From the NCBI GenBank assembly GCA_964017155.1, contig OZ024857.1, positions 6,339,619 through 6,403,618 on the forward strand: a DNA stretch of 64,000 bases, read 5' to 3'. How positions within the stretch are numbered: position 1 is the stretch's first letter; every line of letters starts with the position of its first letter. Position numbers and translations under genes: made by a program. Shown here in pieces: positions 54,101 to 58,690 of this stretch. The stretch comes from Oasisia sp. SBJ-2009 (taxonomy: Eukaryota > Annelida > Polychaeta > Sabellida > Siboglinidae). The notes below the pieces were generated by a model, which saw only the letters and a program-made list of their open reading frames with translations, searched no databases and was not told the origin of the DNA.

Positions 54101-56989
54101 AATATCATAATTACCATTTTCTTGGTAGACTATTATTCCCACAATGTCACCCTACCACTTCATTACAACATTCCAGCTGTCAAATTCACCAGAAAGTGTG
54201 TGTGGCTGTAAACAGACCTGACTTTTGTCAACATTCTATTCTGTGAGGACTTCGTCTCCACCACTAGACTAACACCCTCAGTGGTGACTTCACTCATCTC
54301 TCCACCCAAGAACCAAGAGCAACCTGCCACACACAGGCACAAATCACTCTTTATGACTGGGCTGTGAACCAGATACTTATGATTCTTGGTGACAGATCAT
54401 CAGGCCAAACCACAGAGCTTGTTATCACCCCCTGGCCCCCAGTGAACAGCAGGACCTGATAATATCTCCCACTCAGGCACCCTTAATCTACAGTGATTGC
54501 AAGACAACCACCCCTCCAGGCTACACTCTGCATGTAGTGGGGATGTGTATCACATTCCCTGGTGCCAGTTCTCAAAGAACAGGATACAGACATAGACATG
54601 GATGTATATACAATATGTATATGAACAGTGCTGGTGCATGCACCAGGGTGAACATGCACATAGGTGCATTTCAGCTGTCAGTCTTTTGGATTCATTCACT
54701 GTTTAACATAACCCCTCCAGGTAGTGATATTATATTAATGTCAAATATAAACAAGATCATGTTAGATATGCTAATAACTCTGTTGCCTCAACAATGCAAA
54801 ACATATCCTGATAAGACTGTGTAGTGCTGGGCCAACTCAGTGGTTTCCATAGAACCATAACCATGTTCAAAATTGCCTCTAAGCACAAATTCCTGAGGAT
54901 ACAGCAATCTACCATTATTATTGCTATTATTAAATTCTACAAAGCCAATACTGGATCAAACATTTCACCGAAACAATACTTCTACATTAAAAAGTCTATG
55001 AAGCTAACTAACTATACACCTGTGATTTGGAGCTAATTATACATAGATTTTATATCCATGATTTTACAAAGCCATTTCTACACCCTAGAGCTAATTCTGC
55101 ATTCTAAAATGCACTAATATTCCAACACACCACAAATCATTTGTTCATGTCAAGATGAAAATTACTCAAGCTCACAAATTTGTATGGGATTTTAAACATT
55201 ATGAAAACCTTTATGAGCAAAGCTTATAATAGAATTATGGAGGAAAGCTGATGAAGTTCACATGTAAATCACCTTAGAGAGTCATTATTTTATTAGACTG
55301 ACCCCAATGAACCCATAAAATGCTGTCAGGGATATCTCTGGGGCCCAAGGTTTTATGGGGTCACTGACCTCCCTCTCCATCCCTGGGGGAAAGGACAAAT
55401 CTACTGTCAAAGCAAATTAAATCACAAACCTTTGCTGAACACAGTGAATGTGCACATAAAGTGCTGGCACATTTAAATCTACATTTAATTTTCTCCCATT
55501 CCTCCACTGACAATTCTGCAATGTCGAAGACTGATTCATCATGATTCACGAACATAACACATTTTGCAGTTGAAAAACTAAAAATAATAACCATGACTAA
55601 AGGCATGACAAATATTGATTTAATGACTATGACTGTTTCGTTGATGGAACAGGACAAAGTTTGTGGCATTAATATTTAACAAGAACGTTTTTATGATGAC
55701 GGCAATCCTCTAATCGTTTCCCTGTGAGCAAGGTTAATTCTTCACTTTAAAGGCACTCAGGGAAATGAGGTGTTATCCCCTTCCATGGGAGTTAACTTGT
55801 CCCATTAATGCTGTGACACTGGGGCCAGCCTCCGTGCACACACTGACAGAGCATGGGAAACAGAATTAGGGCAATAGATGAGGACTGAAATTACGGCGAC
55901 GAAATTATATTAAGAGAGATCTTGCAAAGTCAGGGATGAACAGTGAAGAGTGAGAGAGAATGTTTTCCTCCTTATTCCCTGCTGTACGGAGAACAGGGTC
56001 AGGGGCCACTTCACTAAAATATTGAGCTCTTAAGGAAAATTCATCATTGAACAAAATCCGATATTAAATAAGTTTTTCTCATGACACATATCCTTTGCCA
56101 TATTACCAAGGACACAGTTTCCGTGCCACACCAGTGACAATGTCTTGTTGGCATGTCATGATGTTGACAACTTTCAGGTATACAAGATCACTGTTAAGGA
56201 CCAAAGTCCCCAGGTACTGTAAATGGTCCCAAGGTACTGTAAATGGTCCCCAGGTACTGTAAATGGTCCCAATGTACTGTAAATGGTCGCTAGGTACTGT
56301 ACTGCTACACTTTACTTCCGTTGTTTTCTACATCTCTTGGTCTTTGAGCTGCTCTCCCTCCCTCCCTCCCTCCCTCCCTCCCTCCCTCCCTCCCTCCCTC
56401 CCTCCCTCCCTCCCTCCCTCCCTCCCTCCCTCCCTCCCTCCCCCCCTCCCCCCCTCCCCCCTCCCCCCCTCCCTCCCTCCCTCCCTCCCTCCCCCTGAAC
56501 TTCTCGTGTCCCTCCTCCAACAGATCCCCCCATCTCACTGAGGTCTCCCTTGATGTTTTTCCACCTATGTTCTCTTTGCTAATTTCCAGAACGACAGAGG
56601 AGAAAACATGTAAAGAGGGTAGAACAAACTAAATTACACTACACTACCCCATCCCACAGTGGCGGAGAACTTACAAGCAGAAATGGATTAACAATCTGAT
56701 CATGAAAATGGGGTGCAATTTACTGCATACCTTATTTGGTCGAGTATGCTCTCTCCCTCAGTAATCGTGTTGACGCACGCATCTGTCGTAGCCTCTTTCT
56801 GCTGCTCGAGCTGACCAATCAGCTGCTCAGCTGTCTCAACGCAATCCGCGATCTCCGAACTTGACAATTCCACTTTCAGTTCATCAAACCAAGTCGTTAA
56901 CTGAAACATATATGTCAAGTTTTAATTAACTGTCACATCTTAAAAACTACTTGTCCTATCTTAATCCAAGTTCCAGTGTATTATATTAA

Positions 56990-57050
<61 letters not shown>

Positions 57051-57844
57051 TGTAATAGATAAAATAACAATAAGTTTGCATGGTGGTAACCATGGTAACC
57101 ACACCATTCTTGGAATTTCTAACACAGGTAGTTTGTGAATAGTCCCAAAGGAAATGGAAGTAAAATATTTCCATTTTTTATTTACATGTACAAATATGAT
57201 ACTAATTAGTGCAAAGAACCGGTTTGTCAAACACCAGGTAGCAGTTTCGATTCCGATTACATTGAAAAAAACATAAACAAATGCTATATAAATCACATTT
57301 TTAAATACCATAAAAATCACATTTTTACCATAGTTTTTATAATATGTCAGTCATACACATCACCCACAGAGCTTTATGCAGTCACACATGTTTTGGTGGA
57401 TACATGGATGTTAACTGTTAAGCTAGTTTACAAACTTTCATATGTGCCTGCTGACCTGAAATAGGCTACAAACACACATATGACACCATTTACGCTTACT
57501 TTCAAGGCATAACTAACAATATCTATGGTTTTGGAAGACCTTTTTTTGCTCCTTTTTTTACCCTTCCACCCATGTTTCTACCCGTCCATATTCGTTTTTA
57601 CCTGTCCTAATGATGGGTGGACGGGTCTCTACATAAAGCTATGATCACCCACCTCATTGACATGTGTGTAGAAGGCGATGACGAGTTCGAGGAGGTTGCG
57701 TCGTCGCTCCACGCGAGACAAGAAGACGTGCATGCGCTGCTCCAGGGAGCGGGCCTCGTTGTAGATCTCCTGGGGGTCGCACTCCCCCGACTCCGCCAAC
57801 TCCTCCGCCGCCTGCAGCAACTTGTCCGCGTTGGTGATCGTGTT
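26162..57844 (-). CDS. TRIO: Trio/Kalirin-family RhoGEF, 24 internal exons (partial gene)
   Basis: Overall gene model. Trio is a cytoplasmic, membrane-associated guanine-nucleotide exchange factor. In the known family DH1-PH1 activates Rac and RhoG, DH2-PH2 activates RhoA, and the spectrin repeats bind partners during axon guidance and cell migration. Here 24 exons with GT/AG borders join in phase into 1067 codons without a stop. Visible hallmarks are spectrin-repeat motifs ([42 protein letters not shown]), the DH1 signature [15 protein letters not shown] and the PH1 segment [13 protein letters not shown]. Introns between repeats fall repeatedly at the same place, just after the ..AKQ or ..AEQ end of helix A's first turn, in phase 0. 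The 5' exons (Sec14 domain and first repeats) and the 3' exons (SH3, DH2-PH2) are not in the window. Trio and Kalirin are vertebrate paralogues; an invertebrate normally has one, called Trio or UNC-73. Confidence 0.96.
26421..28100 (-). other. Trio intron between exons 23 and 24
   Basis: 1.68 kb, AT-rich, with (attt)n-like runs near 26520-26560. No repeat family member or exon recognised. Confidence 0.8.
28101..28240 (-). CDS. TRIO: Trio exon 23 of window (PH1 C-terminal helix and linker)
   Basis: 140 nt, 46 codons plus two bases. Acceptor is ..gatgctgtag and donor is AGCAG|gtcagt. It encodes [20 protein letters not shown], then [20 protein letters not shown] and FSQRSS. The vertebrate match is SSIENKQDWIKHIREVIQER. 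The Trp is the invariant PH-domain C-helix tryptophan. Confidence 0.97.
28241..29553 (-). other. Trio introns around exon 22
   Basis: Introns at 28241-28855 and 28961-29553 flank exon 22. The second holds an A/T-only tract of taaataa motifs at about 29280-29420. Nothing else is visible. Confidence 0.8.
28856..28960 (-). CDS. TRIO: Trio exon 22 of window (PH1)
   Basis: 105 nt, 35 codons, phase 0 to 0. Acceptor is ..gtcgtcacag and donor is CTCAGG|gtgagc. It encodes [20 protein letters not shown] then [15 protein letters not shown]. The vertebrate match is SELGVTEHVEGDPCKFALWVGR..NKIVLKA. Confidence 0.97.
29554..29736 (-). CDS. TRIO: Trio exon 21 of window (PH1)
   Basis: 183 nt, 61 codons, phase 0 to 0. 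Acceptor is ..catgttgcag and donor is CTCATG|gtcagt. It encodes [40 protein letters not shown] and ends [14 protein letters not shown]. The vertebrate match is [41 protein letters not shown]. It forms the first strands of the pleckstrin-homology domain that packs against DH1. Confidence 0.98.
29866..29892. repeat. (AT)n microsatellite
   Basis: Short alternating AT run in the intron between exons 20 and 21. Confidence 0.9.
30068..30131. repeat. (AT)n microsatellite
   Basis: About 60 bp of alternating AT interrupted once by tacata. Same intron as the preceding run. Confidence 0.95.
30646..30723 (-). CDS. TRIO: Trio exon 20 of window (end of DH1)
   Basis: 78 nt, 26 codons, phase 0 to 0. Acceptor is ..atggctacag and donor is TTCGAT|gtgagt. 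It encodes [20 protein letters not shown] then MLDGFD. The vertebrate match is [26 protein letters not shown]. It is the last DH1 helix leading into PH1. Confidence 0.97.
30805..31012. repeat. Dispersed repeat E, copy 2
   Basis: Second copy of the repeat at 24196-24408, in the intron between exons 19 and 20 and about 80 bp from the acceptor of exon 20. Confidence 0.85.
31207..31560 (+). mobile_element. tRNA-derived SINE, family A copy 2
   Basis: Same element as 2783-3183, inserted antisense to Trio in the intron after exon 19. The tRNA-like head is partly eroded (tctaagggttagcacatcca, cacctgacatgg). Its 3' end lies about 20 bp from the exon 19 donor. Confidence 0.75.
31583..31717 (-). CDS. 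TRIO: Trio exon 19 of window (DH1 conserved region 3)
   Basis: 135 nt, 45 codons, phase 0 to 0. Acceptor is ..catgtgcag and donor is ATAAAG|gtcagt. It encodes [40 protein letters not shown] and KGEIK. The run [15 protein letters not shown] is the most conserved helix of DH domains and carries the GTPase-contacting residues. A SINE-like element ends about 20 bp beyond the donor. Confidence 0.98.
32276..32365 (-). CDS. TRIO: Trio exon 18 of window (DH1)
   Basis: 90 nt, 30 codons, phase 0 to 0. Acceptor is ..ttgttttag and donor is TTTGAG|gtcagt. It encodes [20 protein letters not shown] then [10 protein letters not shown]. The vertebrate match is [28 protein letters not shown]. Confidence 0.96.
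32957..33026 (-). CDS. TRIO: Trio exon 17 of window (DH1)
   Basis: 70 nt: one base completes Asn, then 23 codons. Acceptor is ..tctattgtag and donor is ACGTGG|gtaagt. It encodes [20 protein letters not shown] then VTW. The vertebrate match is [23 protein letters not shown], almost identical. Confidence 0.96.
33520..33629 (-). CDS. TRIO: Trio exon 16 of window (DH1)
   Basis: 110 nt, 36 codons plus two bases. Acceptor is ..gattgttgcag and donor is AACAA|gtgagt. It encodes [20 protein letters not shown] then [16 protein letters not shown]. The vertebrate match is ..[25 protein letters not shown]. A 30-bp minisatellite starts about 20 bp upstream of the acceptor. Confidence 0.95.
33652..33945. 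repeat. 30-bp minisatellite (about 10 units) beside exon 16 acceptor
   Basis: The unit is gagtacacggaccagctgat plus tgtaaactgt, exactly 30 bp, with single-base variants (cgcgga, cgcaga, agccgatt). It begins about 20 bp upstream of the exon 16 acceptor. Both strands are open because the period is divisible by three. Confidence 0.95.
34210..34276 (-). CDS. TRIO: Trio exon 15 of window (start of DH1)
   Basis: 67 nt: one base completes Glu, then 22 codons. Acceptor is ..gtcgttgtag and donor is ATCAAT|gtgagt. It encodes [20 protein letters not shown] then IN. This is conserved region 1 of the Dbl-homology domain, including the TERTYVKDL helix whose Glu contacts GTPase switch 1 in known DH structures. 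The vertebrate match is FIMAELIQTEKAYVRDLREC. Confidence 0.95.
34277..34649 (-). other. Trio intron between exons 14 and 15
   Basis: 373 bp with A-rich stretches and no recognisable element. Confidence 0.8.
34650..34750 (-). CDS. TRIO: Trio exon 14 of window (linker before DH1)
   Basis: 101 nt, 33 codons plus two bases. Acceptor is ..ttcccccag. The donor is AAGGA|gtacgt, chosen because only this joins in frame to the next exon as RRKE|FIMAEL; using the GTGCAC four bases later would create a stop. It encodes [20 protein letters not shown] and then [14 protein letters not shown]. The vertebrate match is AAHELNEEKRKSARRKE. A second AG six bases downstream (CAGCCCCAG) would remove the first two residues without a frameshift. 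Confidence 0.94.
34751..35120 (-). other. Trio intron between exons 13 and 14
   Basis: 370 bp, nothing recognised. Confidence 0.8.
35121..35303 (-). CDS. TRIO: Trio exon 13 of window (last spectrin repeat, helices B-C)
   Basis: 183 nt, 61 codons, phase 0 to 0. Acceptor is ..aatgttacag and donor is CACGAC|gtaagt. It encodes [20 protein letters not shown], then [20 protein letters not shown], and ends [10 protein letters not shown]. The vertebrate match is QTKERVKLLIQLADGFCEKGHAHA..KRYRDFSLRMEKYR. The first part of the exon together with its acceptor has been copied tandemly into the intron at 35338-35390, with an 8-bp deletion. Confidence 0.97.
35304..35692. repeat. Minisatellite made from the exon 13 splice acceptor
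   Basis: Tandem, decaying copies of the exon 13 edge. The first copy (35338-35390) repeats about 45 bp of exon plus the acceptor with an 8-bp deletion. Further copies every 50-53 bp carry only cttctctcgcgtctcctgta and attgtgtcaacaac-type sequence. In transcript sense each has a gttacag|gag acceptor, intact in copies near 35387, 35438, 35490 and 35542 and degenerate beyond. Confidence 0.9.
35693..40556 (-). other. Main part of the 5.25-kb Trio intron between exons 12 and 13
   Basis: AT-rich sequence with no clear exon. A 20-bp direct duplication (ctcgatttgaggcacagctt) lies at 39530-39570, and an A run at 40260-40273. No mobile element recognised. Confidence 0.7.
40557..40679 (-). CDS. TRIO: Trio exon 12 of window (last spectrin repeat, helix A)
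   Basis: 123 nt, 41 codons, phase 0 to 0. Acceptor is ..tgaccccag and donor is GCAAAG|gtcagc. It encodes [20 protein letters not shown], then [17 protein letters not shown]. The vertebrate match is [37 protein letters not shown] 5.25-kb intron follows. Confidence 0.97.
41272..41624. mobile_element. TTAA-flanked MITE (piggyBac-like), 353 bp
   Basis: The ends are long terminal inverted repeats of about 97 bp, both starting aggggcactgtatgggattg and extending through cgtaacggcaaaatttggcc to cagtacctaaaaatatcttg with a handful of mismatches. Direct TTAA copies flank it at 41268-41271 and 41625-41628, the target site of piggyBac-type transposases. The roughly 160-bp middle encodes nothing, so it is non-autonomous. 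It lies in the intron between exons 11 and 12. Confidence 0.9.
42007..42122 (-). CDS. TRIO: Trio exon 11 of window (spectrin repeat)
   Basis: 116 nt: two bases complete an Ala codon, then 38 codons. Acceptor is ..gtttgcag and donor is AAACAG|gtatgt. It encodes [20 protein letters not shown] and then [18 protein letters not shown]. The vertebrate match is ..[30 protein letters not shown]. It includes the RRLDQCQQY signature typical of Trio/Kalirin spectrin repeats. Confidence 0.97.
42264..42366 (-). CDS. TRIO: Trio exon 10 of window (spectrin repeat)
   Basis: 103 nt, 34 codons plus one base. Acceptor is ..tggttgtag and donor is GTCAAAG|gtcagt. It encodes [20 protein letters not shown] and ends RDPELEVK. 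The vertebrate match is ACTLARRNADVFLKYLHRNS. Only 141 bp of intron separate it from the next exon, the shortest intron in the window. Confidence 0.96.
42942..43050. repeat. 39-bp tandem triplication
   Basis: Three copies of aactgcattggacttgtctt followed by ggttattacataaataaat, the last running into the AAAC array. Confidence 0.95.
43049..43114. repeat. (AAAC)n microsatellite
   Basis: About 14 aaac units followed by three aaat units. Confidence 0.95.
43208..43357 (-). CDS. TRIO: Trio exon 9 of window (spectrin repeat)
   Basis: 150 nt, 50 codons, phase 0 to 0. Acceptor is ..gttgtgtag and donor is CTCAAG|gtcagg. It encodes [20 protein letters not shown] and ends [12 protein letters not shown]. 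The vertebrate match is [30 protein letters not shown], an unusually well conserved stretch. A minisatellite of roughly 31-bp units lies just upstream of the acceptor and partly resembles the exon edge. Confidence 0.97.
43358..44112. repeat. Minisatellite upstream of exon 9, partly resembling its acceptor
   Basis: More than 20 units of about 30-32 bp built on gaacacatctaggtgaacac plus gtgttgactcg. In transcript sense a unit contains cacctag|atgtgttc, comparable with the true edge gtgtag|gtgtgttcgg. Units are variable and several are truncated. Confidence 0.85.
44317..44499 (-). CDS. TRIO: Trio exon 8 of window (spectrin repeat)
   Basis: 183 nt, 61 codons, phase 0 to 0. Acceptor is ..cgtttttcag and donor is GAACAG|gtagaa. 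It encodes [20 protein letters not shown], then [18 protein letters not shown], and ends NWFKTAEQ. The vertebrate match is SALQVQQKAEAMLQANHYD..HWQQLMLKMEDRLKLV..FYKTSEQ. Confidence 0.96.
44733..44852. repeat. 9-bp tandem repeat at the exon 7 donor
   Basis: About 12 units of cgtatgtca with tgt variants, ending two bases before the donor dinucleotide of exon 7. Confidence 0.95.
44855..44974 (-). CDS. TRIO: Trio exon 7 of window (spectrin repeat, helix A)
   Basis: 120 nt, 40 codons, phase 0 to 0. Acceptor is ..cccgtgcag and donor is ATCGAG|gtatgt. It encodes [20 protein letters not shown] and then [18 protein letters not shown]. The vertebrate counterpart is VLGWIRNGESMLNAGL..EAEQLQREHEQFQHAIE. 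A 9-bp tandem repeat starts immediately after the donor. It stays open in the same frame, so retained intron would add Ile-Arg-Asp repeats before a stop near 44729. Confidence 0.96.
45265..45466 (-). mobile_element. tRNA-derived SINE, family C
   Basis: Read on minus the head is ggcgccgtgggggagcagtt, then agagtgctggactgttgat and ggtttgagtcctggacccc. These resemble A and B boxes of a tRNA gene (gagcagttagagtg; ggtttgagtcc). The rest is a body of repeated ccatagaatatggacacc-like segments. Sense to Trio, starting about 28 bp after the exon 6 donor. Single copy in this window. Confidence 0.55.
45494..45676 (-). CDS. TRIO: Trio exon 6 of window (spectrin repeat)
   Basis: 183 nt, 61 codons, phase 0 to 0. 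Acceptor is ..gttggtag and donor is AAACAG|gtgggt. It encodes [20 protein letters not shown], then [14 protein letters not shown], and ends [13 protein letters not shown]. This matches vertebrate VQDLLEFLHEKQQELD..CVQLRHLQAEVKQ. A tRNA-derived SINE begins about 28 bp beyond the donor. Confidence 0.96.
46737..46898 (-). CDS. TRIO: Trio exon 5 of window (spectrin repeat)
   Basis: 162 nt, 54 codons, phase 0 to 0. Acceptor is ..gtggtcgtag and donor is GCACAG|gtgaga. It encodes [20 protein letters not shown] and ends [14 protein letters not shown]. The vertebrate counterpart is ISDLESWNDELSQQM..TFDVIHQGQDLLQ. It forms helices A and B of a spectrin repeat. Confidence 0.95.
46940..47216 (-). mobile_element. 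tRNA-derived SINE, family B full-length copy
   Basis: Read on minus, gtggctagagcattgcattt is A-box-like and cctgggttcgaatccatg holds a perfect B box (ggttcgaatcc). The body (ggagcaacgt, agccaggtactcattcct, gaagcattcagcc, caatcaaacactg) recurs at 11.7-11.9 kb and partly at 24.9 kb. It lies sense to Trio, about 40 bp upstream of the exon 5 acceptor. Confidence 0.75.
47720..48150. repeat. 430-bp polypurine tract
   Basis: The plus strand is almost entirely A and G (gaagaagaaaatcaagaaga and similar, with a short tandem of agatgagaaagaggagaggg). Trio pre-mRNA therefore carries a long CU tract straight after exon 4. The Lys/Glu/Arg frame on plus and the Phe/Leu/Ser frame on minus are composition artefacts. 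Confidence 0.95.
48181..48296 (-). CDS. TRIO: Trio exon 4 of window (spectrin repeat)
   Basis: 116 nt: two bases complete an Asp codon, then 38 codons. Acceptor is ..gtccacag|AT and donor is CTCGAG|gtacaa. It encodes [20 protein letters not shown] followed by [18 protein letters not shown]. This matches vertebrate VLQQLDEAQSQMEELFQERK..LQLRIFERDAID. It is helix C of one repeat running into helix A of the next. Its acceptor is duplicated in the adjoining 36-bp minisatellite. Confidence 0.95.
48297..49064. repeat. Minisatellite made from the exon 4 splice acceptor
   Basis: Starts at the acceptor. First about seven 26-bp units (aacactggtcagtgaaaactggacac) to 48480, then about 15 units of 36 bp that add catctgtgga. 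In transcript sense the 36-bp unit contains ttttcactgacca then gtgtccacag|atg, nearly the same as the authentic ttttcactgaccac..gtccacag|atg. Every long unit thus has a branch-point-like ctgac and an acceptor. Confidence 0.93.
49833..51088. mobile_element. Non-autonomous hAT-type DNA transposon, 1256 bp
   Basis: Terminal inverted repeats tagggatgggacgat are perfect over 15 bp at both ends. A perfect 8-bp target duplication gtcactat flanks it at 49825-49832 and 51089-51096, the length typical of hAT elements. The subterminal part carries repeated tatcg, cggttcg and cgcggt motifs. No transposase frame remains. It sits in the intron between exons 3 and 4. Confidence 0.93.
51975..52036 (-). CDS. 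TRIO: Trio exon 3 of window (short spectrin-linker exon)
   Basis: 62 nt. It completes the Arg codon and reads [20 protein letters not shown], ending one base into the next codon. Acceptor is ..ttgcttgcag and donor is GAAG|gtgaga. Vertebrate Trio has the equivalent SAISSNKTPHNSSINHIE loop here. The exon is isolated by more than 3.6 kb of intron on one side and 4.7 kb on the other. It is too short to recognise alone; phase continuity and the HIE ending support it. Confidence 0.9.
52037..53320 (-). other. Trio intron between exons 2 and 3, proximal part
   Basis: AT-rich sequence with no exon or element recognised before the 17-bp array. Confidence 0.75.
53321..54030. repeat. 17-bp minisatellite (about 42 units)
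   Basis: The unit is actggggctggtaggac with variants agggc and tgtggc; later units have ggcagg. Three unit types are interspersed in partly repeated order. Minus-strand frames rich in Pro/Ser/Val are artefacts (17 is coprime with three, giving a 51-bp coding period). Confidence 0.96.
54031..56200 (-). other. Trio intron between exons 2 and 3, distal part
   Basis: No coding exon, tandem array or clear element recognised in this 2.2 kb. Confidence 0.7.
56205..56302. repeat. 20-bp tandem repeat (5 units)
   Basis: Unit ggtactgtaaatggtcccca with one- or two-base variants. Confidence 0.9.
56351..56493. repeat. (CCCT)n polypyrimidine array
   Basis: About 35 ccct units with ccccct variants near the right end. 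Strong strand asymmetry and a C-rich strand give potential for triplex or i-motif structure. Confidence 0.97.
56731..56900 (-). CDS. TRIO: Trio exon 2 of window (spectrin repeat)
   Basis: 170 nt, phase 0 in, ending two bases into an Arg codon. Acceptor is ..atgtttcag and donor is ATAAG|gtatgc. It encodes [20 protein letters not shown] then [20 protein letters not shown] and ends GESILDQIR. This aligns with vertebrate Trio [31 protein letters not shown] is helix A of a new spectrin repeat. Confidence 0.95.
56992..57049. repeat. (AT)n microsatellite
   Basis: About 56 bp of uninterrupted alternating AT in the intron between exons 1 and 2. Confidence 0.97.
57378..57645. repeat. Dispersed repeat D, copy 2
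   Basis: Second copy of the repeat at 13641-13915. Its right end lies about 7 bp from the exon 1 donor, so the first intronic bases (in transcript sense) after the splice site come from or abut this repeat. Confidence 0.8.
57653..57844 (-). CDS. TRIO: Trio exon 1 of window (spectrin repeat)
   Basis: 192 nt, 64 codons, phase 0 to 0. Acceptor is ..gttgacag and donor is GAG|gtgggt. It begins [20 protein letters not shown], continues with the conserved [12 protein letters not shown] and ends FYTHVNE, which matches the vertebrate Trio segment NTYTNADKLLEAAEQLA..THVKE. It forms the last two helices of one spectrin repeat and the start of the next. The acceptor is the first unit of a 19-bp minisatellite. 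A dispersed repeat ends about 8 bp beyond the donor. Confidence 0.95.
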
Positions 57845-58218
57845 CTGTCAACACAAACGTGTTCCGTCAACACAAACGTGTTCCGTCAACATAAACGTGT
57901 TCTGTCAACATAAACGTGTTCTGTCAACACAAACGTGTTCTGTCAACACAAACGTGTTCTGTCAACACAAACGTGTTCTGTCAACACAAACGTGTTCTGT
58001 CAACACAAACGTGTTCTGTCAACACAAACGTGTTCCATCAACATAAACGTGTTCTGTCAACATAAACGTGTTCTGTCAACACAAACGTGTTCTGTCAACA
58101 CAAACGTGTTCTGTCAACACAAACGTGTTCTGTCAACACAAACGTGTTCTGTCAACATAAACGTGTTCTGTCAACATAAACATGTTCTGTCAACATAAAC
58201 GTGTTCTGTCAACATAAA
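57840..58218. repeat. Minisatellite made from the exon 1 splice acceptor
   Basis: About 20 units of cgtgttctgtcaacacaaa (19 bp). The first unit is the authentic exon edge: read on minus, gtttgtgttgacag|aacacg. All but three units keep ctgtcaac, so they carry a gttgacag acceptor followed by exon-like aacacg. Variants ccgtcaac (two) and ccatcaac (one) lose the AG. Confidence 0.95.
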
Positions 58219-58235
58219 GGTGGCAGACATCAGTT

Positions 58236-58690
58236 GTCTGAAGTTTATCATGTGTATGACAACTGTATTATTCAAGCCATTTCATTTTTGTGATACACTG
58301 GGATCCTTAGATCATTTGTTTCCCTTCAGCAACTTTTCATTTGAAGTTTCATCACACATACAATGTAAACGAGTGTTTGTTACCTGGGTATACATGTATG
58401 GCCTGATCAAAGGTGGAAGAATGCACAGGAACTTCTCTGGTGTTTTATAATGTTTATAATGCATACGATAACTGTATTAGTTAAGTAATCTGTTTAATTT
58501 TTCTGATATCCCCAGGAATCTTAGATCATCCGTTGCCATTCAGCAACTTGTCAGCATTCATGATTGTGACTTGTTTGAAGTTTCGTCACACATACAACGT
58601 AAATGTTCGCATAAACTCAAACGAAAATTGTATTACTTGGACATACATGTATAGCCTGCTGAAAGGCAGAAGAAAAGTCAACCTGTGTCC
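58236..58690. repeat. Diverged 200-bp local duplication carrying a decayed exon edge
   Basis: Two neighbouring segments (about 58236-58430 and 58445-58690) share cttagatcat, ttcagcaactt, tgaagttt.atcacacata and tacatgtat.gcctg. The second contains, on minus, acaatcatgaatgctgacaa then gttgctgaatgg, which reads TIMNADKLLNG and parallels the exon 1 start [13 protein letters not shown] stop follows within 14 codons and no clean acceptor precedes it, so it is not a functional exon. Confidence 0.65.
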
